In this document: positions 44,296 through 52,656 of the stretch, one piece after another
Layout: the number at the start of each line of letters is the position of its first letter
Numbering within the stretch: position 1 is the stretch's first letter
Assembly (NCBI GenBank): GCA_963841105.1
Contig: CAWJCB010000030.1
Location: forward strand, 186,001-250,000
Direction of reading: 5' to 3'
DNA: 64,000 bases
Origin: VAZQ01 sp963841105
Lineage (GTDB): Bacteria; Pseudomonadota; Alphaproteobacteria; Rhizobiales; Xanthobacteraceae
The notes under the pieces: model-generated
Seen by the model: the letters and a program-made list of their open reading frames with translations, nothing else
Databases searched by the model: none
Told to the model about the DNA's origin: nothing
Translations under genes and position numbers: made by a program

Positions 44296-45158
44296 TCATA
44301 GCCCCGCTTGCCGACCAGTCCGGAGGGACGAACGGCGAGGAAGAGCACAAGCAGCGCAAATGAAACCGGCACCGAATATTCCGGCCCGAGCCACAGTGCG
44401 ACGAAGCTTTCCACCAGGCCGAGAGCGATACCGCCAACGATGGCGCCCGCGACGCTGCCGAGCCCGCCGATCACGCAGATGATGAAGGCTTTCCCGAGGA
44501 AGGTGATGCTGTTGAGGGGAGACACCGGATAGATGATGCTCAGCAGGCTTCCCGCCGCCCCTGCCATGAATGCACCGATGCCGAACGTGACCGCCTGGAC
44601 GCGCAGGACGCTGACGCCCATCAGCGCAGCAGCCTCGCGGTCCATGCGAACAGAGATGATGGCGCGCCCCATTTTGCTGTCGCGCAAGAGACGATAAAGC
44701 GCGTAGGTCAGCAGCAGCGCGAGCGCCATCACCGCGAGCCGGTCGATCGGCAGCACCACCGGGCCGAGAAACAGCGAGCCCAGCGGCGGATCGAGCACCA
44801 CCTTGCGGTAATCCGCCTTGAAGGCGACCAGCATCGCGTTGTTGAGGAGAAGGTCGAGACCGAATGTCAGTGTCAGCGTCATCAGCACCGGCGCGCGAAT
44901 AACGCGGTTGATGATCGCGCCCTGGAGCCCGTAGCCGATCGCGAACAGCAACCCACCGGCAATGGGCGCTGCCAGGAATGGATGCAGCCCAAAGAGCATG
45001 TAGCAGAAAAAGCCCACATAGGCGCCAAGGACGATGAAGGATCCATGCAGCAGATTGATGACGTTGAGCACGCCCCACACGAGCGAGAATCCGACCGCGA
45101 TGGCTGCGTAAAGTCCGCCCAGCATCAGCCCGTTAGCCAGCACCTGCAGGTAGATCAT
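44292..45158 (-). CDS. livH: HAAT-type ABC transporter permease LivH, cassette 1
   Basis: The 288-residue membrane protein starts at ATG 45158 (IYLQVLANGLMLGGLYAAIAVGFSLVWGVLNVINLLHG), the typical LivH beginning, though the ribosome-binding site is poor. The EAA-loop stretch VRMDREAAALMGVSV and the end GGLGSVAGAIVGGIALGLVESF are present. The frame is open upstream to 45377 across a repeat, so the downstream ATG is preferred. Confidence 0.92.
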   Translation of the reverse strand: MIYLQVLANGLMLGGLYAAIAVGFSLVWGVLNVINLLHGSFIVLGAYVGFFCYMLFGLHPFLAAPIAGGLLFAIGYGLQGAIINRVIRAPVLMTLTLTFGLDLLLNNAMLVAFKADYRKVVLDPPLGSLFLGPVVLPIDRLAVMALALLLTYALYRLLRDSKMGRAIISVRMDREAAALMGVSVLRVQAVTFGIGAFMAGAAGSLLSIIYPVSPLNSITFLGKAFIICVIGGLGSVAGAIVGGIALGLVESFVALWLGPEYSVPVSFALLVLFLAVRPSGLVGKRGYE

Positions 45159-45180
45159 GGGCGAAGCTCGGCTGTTCTTC

Positions 45181-45320
45181 ACCTCTCCCCTGCAGGGGAG
45201 AGGTCGGAATGGCGCGACTTGCGCGCACATTCCGGGTGAGGGGGTCCAGATTCTCGTGCGCCGGAGCCCCTCACCCGGATCGCGCAAGCGCGATCCGACC
45301 TCTCCCCTGCGGGGAGAGGT
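45181..45320. repeat. CCTCTCCCC/GGGGAGAGG palindromic repeat
   Basis: Hairpins ACCTCTCCCCTGCAGGGGAG (45181 on) and CCTCTCCCCTGCGGGGAGAGG (ending 45320) flank a middle with GGGTGAGGGG and CCCCTCACCCG arms and a GGATCGCGCAAGCGCGATCC hairpin. The mirrored design is that of a rhizobial intergenic mosaic element. It lies between livH and the SBP gene of the same operon. Confidence 0.75.
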
Positions 45321-45412
45321 TACCCCAGCTGAAGCCCGCGACATGGATGAATAGCATCGGAGAATGCGGCAGGTCATTATGACGAGCCGCTATCCGCTGA
45401 GGTATTCCGCCG

Positions 45413-46645
45413 TCACTTCACTCCGAGCTTCAACTCACCCTGCTTGATGTAATCGGGAAAGATCACCACCGGCTTGCCGGCCTGGATCTGAAACACCGGA
45501 GGATCAAGCGAGGTGATCTGTCCGGTGGGACCGAACTTGATGCGCCCATAGAACGTCGTGGTGTCCATGGCGGCAAGTTGGTCACGCACCTTTTTTGGAT
45601 CGAGGCTGTTTGCCTTTTCGACGGCGAGCTGGAGAATCTCACCGGCCGCCGCGGCGGACGCCTGGGCATAATCGGGCAATTCCTTATATTTCTCCTGCCA
45701 CAACCTGTTGAAGTTTTCGGTCGAGCCGAACACGCCCTTGCCCTCATATCGCACGGCTGGATGCCACCAGGCAGCGCTGGATACGTTCTCGGCCAGCGGC
45801 CCATTGGCATCGATAAACTCCTTGTAGGCCGGACCCGCGATCATGGTCAGCACCGGGGCAGTAACGCCAAGATCATTCATCTGCTTGCGAATGAGAATAA
45901 GGTCATTGATGTAGCCGGTGGCAAAAATCCAATCCGGCTTGGCGGCACGCATCTGCGTAATGGCGGAGGCATGGTCCATGGTGCCGATCGCGTATTTCTC
46001 GAACATCACAACATCGAGGCCGCGCTTTTTCGCCGACTTCTCCATTTCGCCACCGATGGCAAGTGGGAAAAGATCGTTACGCGCCATGATGGCCACGCGT
46101 TTCGCCTTCGAGTCGTGCCCAGTGACAATGTTAGCAAGCGGCTCGGTCAACGTGTCGTTCGGCGTGAAGGTGCCGAACAGATATTTATAGCCCTGGTCGT
46201 AGACCTGCTCCGAGGACGCAGTCGCCGCGATGGTCGGAATGCCGTATTTCTCCGATACACCGCTCGCCGCCTTGGTCGCGCCCGAACCGAACGGTGAAAA
46301 CAGAAAGTTGACCTTGTCCTCGCTGATCAGCCGTTCCGCCGTCTGCACCGCGCGCGGTGTGTTCGAGGCATAGTCGACATAGACGATTTCGACCTTGTAG
46401 GCCTTGCCGTTCGCGTTGATGCCGCCTTTGGCATTCGCGGTCTCGGCCCAGAGGTCGTAGCCCTGCTTTTGCTTCACGCCTTCGGGCGACAAAGGTCCGG
46501 TCAGGGGCAACGGAGCGCCCACCCGTATTATCTCCTGGGCGGCGGCATTGTCCGGCGCCAACAGCCCCAGCGCCAAGACTCCCGCCAGCAAGACTCCCAT
46601 CGCTGCCACGACGGAAACACTGGATTTCAGCCACCGCAAGTGCAT
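45413..46645 (-). CDS. HAAT-type ABC transporter substrate-binding protein, cassette 1
   Basis: The 410-residue protein has a signal peptide (VVAAMGVLLAGVLALGLLAPDNAAAQ) and the type-I periplasmic-binding fold of LivJ-like proteins: IRVGAPLPLTGPLSPEGVKQ, a central KVNFLFSPFGSGATKAASGV hinge and a late GRIKFGPTGQI. AAGGAG lies eight bases before the ATG. It delivers ligand to LivHM in the inner membrane. Branched-chain amino acids, amides, urea and aromatic acids are all known ligands of the family, and the sequence does not decide between them. Confidence 0.92.
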   Translation of the reverse strand: MHLRWLKSSVSVVAAMGVLLAGVLALGLLAPDNAAAQEIIRVGAPLPLTGPLSPEGVKQKQGYDLWAETANAKGGINANGKAYKVEIVYVDYASNTPRAVQTAERLISEDKVNFLFSPFGSGATKAASGVSEKYGIPTIAATASSEQVYDQGYKYLFGTFTPNDTLTEPLANIVTGHDSKAKRVAIMARNDLFPLAIGGEMEKSAKKRGLDVVMFEKYAIGTMDHASAITQMRAAKPDWIFATGYINDLILIRKQMNDLGVTAPVLTMIAGPAYKEFIDANGPLAENVSSAAWWHPAVRYEGKGVFGSTENFNRLWQEKYKELPDYAQASAAAAGEILQLAVEKANSLDPKKVRDQLAAMDTTTFYGRIKFGPTGQITSLDPPVFQIQAGKPVVIFPDYIKQGELKLGVK

Positions 46646-46768
46646 CTACCAGACTCCTTGATCTCGGATCTCGCCCTCGCAAAACAAACGGGACGCACAC
46701 CGGTGCCGACATACATGGATCGCCCAGTTGTTTCCAGTTGACGAAGAATGACAAACTTGACGTTTTGC

Positions 46769-46845
46769 TGGTAGCGGGGGCCGGGATCGAACCGGCGACC
46801 TACGGATTATGATTCCGCCGCTCTGACCAGCTGAGCTACCCCGCC
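46769..46845 (-). tRNA. tRNA-Met (elongator, CAT)
   Basis: The minus-strand sequence folds into a complete cloverleaf with encoded CCA. The acceptor stem GGCGGGG pairs with CCCCGCT (first pair G-U). The anticodon arm is GCGGA-ATCATAA-TCCGT with CAT at 46811-46809, and the T arm is GCCGG-TTCGATC-CCGGC. A regular G-U at the first pair, instead of the unpaired 1-72 of initiators, and the lack of three G-C pairs in the anticodon stem argue for elongator Met rather than tRNA-fMet. A lysidine tRNA-Ile2 is possible but less like this sequence. Confidence 0.9.
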
Positions 46846-47005
46846 ATTCCAGAGATCAGCCACTGAGGCGTCCTCGCCAGCACGAGCGTGTCTGCCGGGA
46901 GATTGAGTGGGCTGATGGCGCACGATATCGCATCTGCCGAGGCAGCCTTCAAGCCCGGCCTGCCAACAACGTCGGCGCGCACAAAGCCACCGCCCTCATG
47001 CCCGT

Positions 47006-47428
47006 TCAGGCGGTATGCCCGGGATCGAGAGGTTTCGGCATCTGGGTTTCGTTTTCCGGCAGCGTGTTCGCTGGCGCGGGCTCTCCCGGCACTCCACGTG
47101 GTCCCAAATGCTGTCGGACGACATCGTCCTCGCTTGGACGGTCCTCCTCGCGCCCGGAGCGCAGCCTTCCCAAAGCTGTCGGAGAGATGCCCACCACCTC
47201 TTTTGTATCCTCGGACGCAGCCGATCGGGTCGGCGCGCGTCCATATGATTTCTCTTCGGTCGCCTGAGGGTTTTGACTGCCCGCGCGCGCAGCAACCATG
47301 GCAGCCGGCCTTGCACCGCTTCGGCGCGACCACCGCAGGACGACATAGATCAGAGCCGCAGCAACGAGAATGAGGCCGACGATCTCGAGCAGGCCGCGCG
47401 TCAACATCGCTTGCAAGGTTTCGCGCAT
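47006..47428 (-). CDS. hypothetical single-pass membrane protein
   Basis: The 140-residue protein begins with one transmembrane helix (LLEIVGLILVAAALIYVVLRW) followed by a basic stop-transfer stretch and about 100 polar, probably disordered residues rich in Glu, Pro and Arg. GGAG lies about seven bases before the ATG, and third codon positions are GC-rich. It follows the hyfI gene by 110 bases on the same strand and could be the last gene of that operon. No family is recognised. Confidence 0.6.
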   Translation of the reverse strand: MRETLQAMLTRGLLEIVGLILVAAALIYVVLRWSRRSGARPAAMVAARAGSQNPQATEEKSYGRAPTRSAASEDTKEVVGISPTALGRLRSGREEDRPSEDDVVRQHLGPRGVPGEPAPANTLPENETQMPKPLDPGHTA

Positions 47429-47538
47429 GAGACATCTCCGTCAGCGGGCAACGCCTGATGAGGATGCGCGTTTCCGGCCGCTCTTTGCAAGCGCGTCATG
47501 ATAGGGCTCCAGCGCGACCGTGATGCCGGTTTCGACCT

Positions 47539-48051
47539 CTATATGGCTTCCATCAATGCAAGCAACCCGGCGAGCAGCTGCGCGGGACGCGGCGGACAGC
47601 CGCGAATATGCAAATCCACAGGCACCACGCTCTCGACGCCGCCGACCACGGCATAGCTGCCTGAGAAAATTCCGCCGTCGAGGGCGCAATCGCCGACCGC
47701 AACCACCCATTTCGGATCCGGTGTCGCATCGTAAGTGCGCCGGAGCGCCTCCCGCATGTTTTTGGTCACCGGTCCGGTCACCAGCAACACGTCGGCGTGA
47801 CGGGGGGAGGCGACGAAGCGCAGGCCGAAGCGCTCAAGATCGTAAAATGGATTGTTGAGCGCATGAATTTCCAGCTCGCAGCCGTTGCACGAGCCGGCGT
47901 CTACCTCTCGGATCGAAAGGCTGCGGCCGAGCCGCCGCCGCGCGGCGCGATCGAGACGCTCAACGAGATCCGCCAGAACAGCATCGTCCTGCGCCGGTGC
48001 GGGCTCGGTGAGCGGTCGCGCAAACAGGCTCTCGAACAGAATTCGCCGCAT
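47539..48051 (-). CDS. hyfI: HyfI/NuoB-like subunit of an energy-converting complex
   Basis: The 170-residue protein matches the HyfI/HycG/NuoB family that holds the proximal [4Fe-4S] cluster next to the catalytic subunit. All four expected ligands are present: two in CNGCE, one in VGDCALDGG and one in GCPPRP. It ends the hyf-like operon in transcription order (hyfB, hyfC, hyfE, hyfF, hyfG, hyfI). AAGG precedes the ATG. Confidence 0.9.
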   Translation of the reverse strand: MRRILFESLFARPLTEPAPAQDDAVLADLVERLDRAARRRLGRSLSIREVDAGSCNGCELEIHALNNPFYDLERFGLRFVASPRHADVLLVTGPVTKNMREALRRTYDATPDPKWVVAVGDCALDGGIFSGSYAVVGGVESVVPVDLHIRGCPPRPAQLLAGLLALMEAI

Positions 48052-48060
48052 GCGAGTGCC

Positions 48061-49584
48061 TTAAAGATCGTGACCGGAATACGAGCAGTTGAACGATTTG
48101 TTGCAGAGGGGAAAGTCCGCGACGATGTTGCCCTCGATGGCGGCCTCCAGGAGCGGCCACTGGAACCAGGAGGGATCGCGCAGATGACAGCGCAGAACGC
48201 GCGAGCCTTCGATGCGAATCCAGGCGAGCACGTCGCCGCGAAAGCCTTCCACCAAGGCCAGACCTTCCCGCGATCCCGAGGGGGCATCGGGTGGGACGAA
48301 GGTGGCGCCCTTGGGCAGGTCATCCAGGATCTGCTTGATCAGACCGAGGCTTTGCTCCACCTCGCGAATTCTTATCCAGACGCGGGAGCTCACGTCGCCT
48401 GCCGCGAGCACCGGCACGTCGAATTCGAGCACGTCATAAGGCGGATAGCGCAGCGTCTTGCGCGCATCGAAGGTGCGGCCGCTCGCCCGCCCGACGTAAC
48501 CTCCGGCAGCGAACTGCCGCGCCAGGCCGGGCAGCAGCACGCCGGTCGCGGTCGTGCGGTCCTGCAAGGACGCGGTGTTGTCGTAGAGCTCGATCAAGGC
48601 CGGAAAGGTCCGATTTATCTCTTCGATCAAATCGCGGATGGTCCGCTCGCTGGCCGCGCTGAGATCGAGCGCAACCCCGCCCGGCGTCACCACGTCCATC
48701 ATCAGCCGATGGCCGAAGCCCGCATCCGCCGCCCGCAGCACCCTTTCGCGCAGGACGGCGCATTGCGCATGCATGATGGCAAAGGATGCATCGTTGCACA
48801 CAGCGCCGATGTCGCCGAAATGATTGGCGATGCGCTCAAGCTCGGACATCAGCGCGCGCAAATAGATGGCGCGAGGGGGAACCTCGATCAGGCAGGCTGC
48901 TTCGACGGCATGGGCAAAGGCGAGGGCATAGGCAACAGTGCTGTCGCCGGAGGCGCGGCCGGCCAGGCGCAATGCCCTGTCCAGCGTTGCGCCGGTCATG
49001 AGTGACTCGATGCCCTTGTGCACATAGCCCAAGCGCTCCTCCAGCCGCACCACCGTCTCCCCGTTTGCGGTGAAGCGGAAATGTCCAGGCTCGATGATCC
49101 CCGCATGCACCGGTCCCACCGGGATTTGGTGCAGACCTTCCCCGTCCACCGGCAGAAAGGCGTACTCGCCAGAGCGCCCCGCGGTGCCACCGCCCGGGGC
49201 AAGCGGGTGCGCTGTGTCCCAGAAGCCAAGATCGAGCCACGGCCTGGCGTCCGGCAGCCCAACCGGCTCGAGGCCGTACAGGCTGCGGATCGCCCGTTCG
49301 AGGCGAATCGCCGGAGGATGGAGCGCGCCAACCGACGGAAAACAACCGTCAGGACATTCCAGGCTCACGACAATCATGTCCGGTCGCGCGATGCCGGTGT
49401 CGCGCTGATCGAGCACCGCCATGTGGATGGCATCGGCATCCACCCACAGCCCGAGCAGGCTGAGATGGCCGGCAGCCAGATCGCCGCATATGCGGCGCCA
49501 AGCGTCCCGACCGACAATGACGCGCGCGCAGCCATGATGCTGCGTCACGCTGCGTCCTTCGATCATGTCGATGAAAGACGCCAT
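48061..49584 (-). CDS. hyfG: HyfG/HycE-like large subunit without nickel-binding cysteines
   Basis: The 507-residue protein fuses a NuoC-like N-terminal domain (residues 1-160) to a NuoD/HycE-like domain (VRLEERLGYVHKGIESLMTG, RASGDSTVAYALAFAHAVEA, ERIANHFGDIGA). In real NiFe hydrogenases the first site reads C-G-I-C and the second D-P-C-x-x-C. Here residues 209-216 read GRASGDST, and the C-terminus reads DFPLCNKSFNCSYSGHDL, which has two cysteines but no CxxC. Hydrogen chemistry at a NiFe centre is therefore unlikely. It is part of an Ehr-type complex. The gene starts two bases after hyfF ends. Confidence 0.9.
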   Translation of the reverse strand: MASFIDMIEGRSVTQHHGCARVIVGRDAWRRICGDLAAGHLSLLGLWVDADAIHMAVLDQRDTGIARPDMIVVSLECPDGCFPSVGALHPPAIRLERAIRSLYGLEPVGLPDARPWLDLGFWDTAHPLAPGGGTAGRSGEYAFLPVDGEGLHQIPVGPVHAGIIEPGHFRFTANGETVVRLEERLGYVHKGIESLMTGATLDRALRLAGRASGDSTVAYALAFAHAVEAACLIEVPPRAIYLRALMSELERIANHFGDIGAVCNDASFAIMHAQCAVLRERVLRAADAGFGHRLMMDVVTPGGVALDLSAASERTIRDLIEEINRTFPALIELYDNTASLQDRTTATGVLLPGLARQFAAGGYVGRASGRTFDARKTLRYPPYDVLEFDVPVLAAGDVSSRVWIRIREVEQSLGLIKQILDDLPKGATFVPPDAPSGSREGLALVEGFRGDVLAWIRIEGSRVLRCHLRDPSWFQWPLLEAAIEGNIVADFPLCNKSFNCSYSGHDL

Positions 49585-49586
49585 CG

Positions 49587-51038
49587 CTATCCCAACAGCC
49601 TGGCGACGCTCTGGAAGGAGGCAACCACGGCCGGCGGCAGGTAAACGCCGGCAAGCAGCACGAGCGCCAGATGAGCGAACATCGGGATGTAGGAGGCGCG
49701 CGCTTTCGCGCTCTCTCCACGCGGCTCTCCGAACGCCACGGCGTTAAGCCGCAGGAAGAGGGCTGCGAGGCCGACAAGCAGCCCGAAGACCAGAATGATG
49801 GCGAGGAATGGTGCGCGTGCGAAGGTCGAGGTCACCACCAGAAACTCGCTGGTGAAGATTCCGAGCGGCGGCAGCCCCGCGATTGCCACCACTCCCAGGA
49901 CGAGACCCCAGCCGAGCGCCGGATGGGTCTCGGTCAATCCTCCCATCTCGGCGATGCGCTGCGTGCCTTTCACCTGGGCAATGTGACCGACCGCGAAGAA
50001 GATCGCCGATTTGGTGAGCGAATGCATGGTCATGTGCAATAGCCCGGCGAAATTGGCGAGTGGCCCGCCCATGCCGAAGGCAAAGGTGATGATGCCCATG
50101 TGCTCGATGGACGAATACGCAAACATGCGTTTGATGTCGCGCCGGCGATAGAGCATGAAAGCCGAGAAAATAAGCGAGAGGAGGCCCATCGTCACCATCA
50201 GCGGTCCAGGAGCGAGCGCGGCCGGGTTGACGGCGAGCAGCATCTTGAAACGCAGCAAGGCATAGAGCGCGACATTGAGCAGGAGACCTGAAAGCACGGC
50301 CGAGATCGGCGTCGGGCCTTCGGCGTGCGCATCGGGAAGCCAGGCATGCAGCGGCGCCAGCCCGACCTTGGTGCCGTAGCCAAGCAGCAGAAACACGAAG
50401 GCAAGATTGAGAAGCGCGGGGTCGAATTCCGCCGCGCGGGCGACCAGAGCGGTCCACACCATCGCGTCCGCACCTTCGCCGATCACCGGTGTTGCCGCCA
50501 TATAGACCAGGATAGTGCCGAATAGCGCCAGCGCGATGCCCACGCTTCCGAGAATGAAATATTTCCACGCGGCTTCGAGTGCCTCATGGGTGCGGTAGAT
50601 GCCGACCATGAGCACGGTCGTGAGCGTAGCGAGCTCGATGGCCACCCACATCAAGCCGATATTGTTTGCAGTGAGCGCGAGATTCATCGCGAACATCAGC
50701 ACCTGATACATGGCGTGATAGAATCGAACAAAGGTTGGCGTCAGCCGTCCGGTCTCCAGCTCGTGGCCGATATAGCTCGCGCTGAAAATGCTGGTGGTGA
50801 AGCCGACGAAGGTGGTGAGCACGATGAAAACGTTGTTGAGATCGTCAACGTGAAAGTAGGCGCCCTGCGCCGGCCGTTGAAAAAACATCGTCAGGGCGAC
50901 CGCAAACGTGGCAAGTGCCGCAAGCACATTGATGCGCGCGGTCACGTAATAGCCGGGCAGCAGCGCCAGCAGCAGCGCCGCGAATGCAGGGATCAACAGA
51001 ACGCCACCAATAGCATCGAAGCTCACTCCCCCGCTCAC
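49587..51038 (-). CDS. hyfF: HyfF/NuoM-N-like proton-translocating subunit
   Basis: The 483-residue, roughly fourteen-helix protein has the Mrp/NuoL-M-N core: GLMWVAIELATLTTVLMVGIYR, LGYGTKVGLAPLHAWLPDAHAEGPT with the conserved Lys and the Pro-rich helix break, and YSSIEHMGIITFAFGMGG. HyfF is the additional ion-pumping subunit of hydrogenase-4-type complexes. It overlaps the hyfE stop by four bases. Confidence 0.93.
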   Translation of the reverse strand: MSGGVSFDAIGGVLLIPAFAALLLALLPGYYVTARINVLAALATFAVALTMFFQRPAQGAYFHVDDLNNVFIVLTTFVGFTTSIFSASYIGHELETGRLTPTFVRFYHAMYQVLMFAMNLALTANNIGLMWVAIELATLTTVLMVGIYRTHEALEAAWKYFILGSVGIALALFGTILVYMAATPVIGEGADAMVWTALVARAAEFDPALLNLAFVFLLLGYGTKVGLAPLHAWLPDAHAEGPTPISAVLSGLLLNVALYALLRFKMLLAVNPAALAPGPLMVTMGLLSLIFSAFMLYRRRDIKRMFAYSSIEHMGIITFAFGMGGPLANFAGLLHMTMHSLTKSAIFFAVGHIAQVKGTQRIAEMGGLTETHPALGWGLVLGVVAIAGLPPLGIFTSEFLVVTSTFARAPFLAIILVFGLLVGLAALFLRLNAVAFGEPRGESAKARASYIPMFAHLALVLLAGVYLPPAVVASFQSVARLLG

Positions 51039-51700
51039 GCCCGCTCTCCCCGAAAAGTATCGAGCGCCTGGACATCCACCGTGTCGAAACGTTCGCGGAT
51101 GCGGAACAGGAAGATGCCGATGACGATGAATGCGATCAGGATGGAGAATGCGACGCTGATCTCAACGACGAGCGGCATGCCCTTGGCGCCGGTTGCGGCC
51201 AGAACGAGCCCGTTCTCCAACGACATGAAGCCCACGACCTGGCTCACGGCGTTGCGCCGCGTCACCATCATCAACAGGCCAAGCAGCACGACCGAGAGCG
51301 CAAATGCGAGATCCTCGCGCGCAAGCGGATCCGCCTCGGGCGTCACGCGGAGCATCACCACCATGGCAAGCGCCACGAGGCCCATGCCGAGCAGCATCGC
51401 AGGGCCGACCCCGACGACCTTCTCGATCTCGCGGTGGATTCCGAGCCGCACGATGATCCGGTGCAGCGCGACCGGGATAACCATCGCCTTGAAGACGAGC
51501 GCGATCGCAGCGGTGACGAAAAGATGCGGCGCATTCTGCGCGTAAGCCTGCCACGCCACGGAGAGCGCAAGCACCGTCGCATGCAGCGCGAAAATATTGA
51601 GAAGAGCGTACAGACGGTCTTGATAGAGTTGGAGGAAGCTGACCAGCACCAGGGAGCCAGCAAGCAGGTGCGCGATGTCGAAGGTGAGACTGTGCGTCAT
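51035..51700 (-). CDS. hyfE: HyfE/NuoK-like membrane subunit
   Basis: The 221-residue protein consists of about six transmembrane helices with MLRVTPEADPLAREDLAFALSV in the middle and a NuoK-like C-terminal part with a membrane Glu in VGFMSLENGLVLAATG. The start at ATG 51700 (MTHSLTFDIAHLLAGSLVLV) is chosen because it overlaps the last base of the hyfC stop (TGATG). It is typical of hydrogenase-4 membrane arms. Confidence 0.9.
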   Translation of the reverse strand: MTHSLTFDIAHLLAGSLVLVSFLQLYQDRLYALLNIFALHATVLALSVAWQAYAQNAPHLFVTAAIALVFKAMVIPVALHRIIVRLGIHREIEKVVGVGPAMLLGMGLVALAMVVMLRVTPEADPLAREDLAFALSVVLLGLLMMVTRRNAVSQVVGFMSLENGLVLAATGAKGMPLVVEISVAFSILIAFIVIGIFLFRIRERFDTVDVQALDTFRGERA

Positions 51701-52656
51701 CACAGGCTCCGGGACACAAACAGGAGAAGTGTTGCAAGCAGCCCGAGCATCAGCGCGGCTCCGAGAAACTCCGGCACGCGAAAGACGCGCATCTTGGCGA
51801 GCGAGGTCTCGAACAGGGCAAGCAGCACGCCGCCTGTCGCGAGCTTGCCGACATAAGCGAGCACGCCAATGGCGAGCGCGCCCATCCCCGCTCCCCGGCC
51901 GGCCATCCCCCAAGGGGCGAACACACATGCGATCAGGGAGATATAGAGGAGGAGCTTGAGAGCCGCCGAAAGCTCGATCAGGGCCAGGTGACGGCCGGAA
52001 TATTCGAGGACCATGGCTTCATGCACCATGGTCAGCTCGAGGTGCGTTGCCGGATTGTCCACCGGGATGCGTGCGTTCTCGGCGATAGCCACCATGATCA
52101 GGGCGATAAGCGCCAGGCCAAGCGATACGCGCAGCCCAACTGCGGGAGAGAGCATGAAACCCGCCATGGTCGAGAGCTGGGTCGAGCCCGCGATCAATGC
52201 CAGGGTGAACACGATCATGATCATCGCCGGCTCCGCCAGGGACGCGATCATCACTTCGCGGCTGGATCCGATGCCGCCGAAGCTGGTGCCGACGTCGAGC
52301 CCCGCCAGCGCCAGACAGAAGCGAGCGCTGCCGAGAAGCGCGATGATCGCGATCAGGTCGGCCGACCACGAGAACAGCAACCCGGTGCGGAACGTCGGCA
52401 CCAACGACGCCGCCACCCAGGTCGCAGCGAAGATGAGATAGGGCATGACCCGAAACAGCCATGAAGCGCTATCGGCAAGCACAACTTCCTTGCGCATGAG
52501 CCGCAGCAGGTCGCGGTACGGTTGGATCACCGGCGGCCCCGCACGACGCAGCATGCGCGCCTTGAACTTGCGGACCAACCCGGTGAGCAGTGGCGCAAGG
52601 AGCAGCACCATGAGCATCTGCGCTCCCTGCACCGCGAAATCGGCAATCAAGGCCAC
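51700..52656 (-). CDS. hyfC: HyfC/NuoH-like membrane subunit
   Basis: The 318-residue protein has about eight helices and the NuoH/HyfC pattern, for instance GPPVIQPYRDLLRLMRKEVVLADSA near the N-terminus, NPATHLELTMVHEAMVLEYSGRHLA in the middle (the conserved Glu-rich loop facing the large subunit). It overlaps hyfB by ten bases and hyfE by one base, so the membrane arm is translated from one message. Confidence 0.93.
   Translation of the reverse strand: MALIADFAVQGAQMLMVLLLAPLLTGLVRKFKARMLRRAGPPVIQPYRDLLRLMRKEVVLADSASWLFRVMPYLIFAATWVAASLVPTFRTGLLFSWSADLIAIIALLGSARFCLALAGLDVGTSFGGIGSSREVMIASLAEPAMIMIVFTLALIAGSTQLSTMAGFMLSPAVGLRVSLGLALIALIMVAIAENARIPVDNPATHLELTMVHEAMVLEYSGRHLALIELSAALKLLLYISLIACVFAPWGMAGRGAGMGALAIGVLAYVGKLATGGVLLALFETSLAKMRVFRVPEFLGAALMLGLLATLLLFVSRSL

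Noticed and set aside
42626..44437. 603-codon frame covering livG and the reverse part of livM
   Set aside because: Only the last 250 codons (from 43378) are livG; the upstream part is an out-of-frame reading of livM.
46769..46845. tRNA-Ile2 (lysidine) or initiator tRNA-Met
   Set aside because: The acceptor stem has a paired first base pair and the sequence fits rhizobial elongator tRNA-Met better, although lysidine tRNA cannot be fully excluded by eye.
47797..49005. 402-codon plus-strand frame opposite hyfG and hyfI
   Set aside because: Antisense shadow of genes with clear family motifs.
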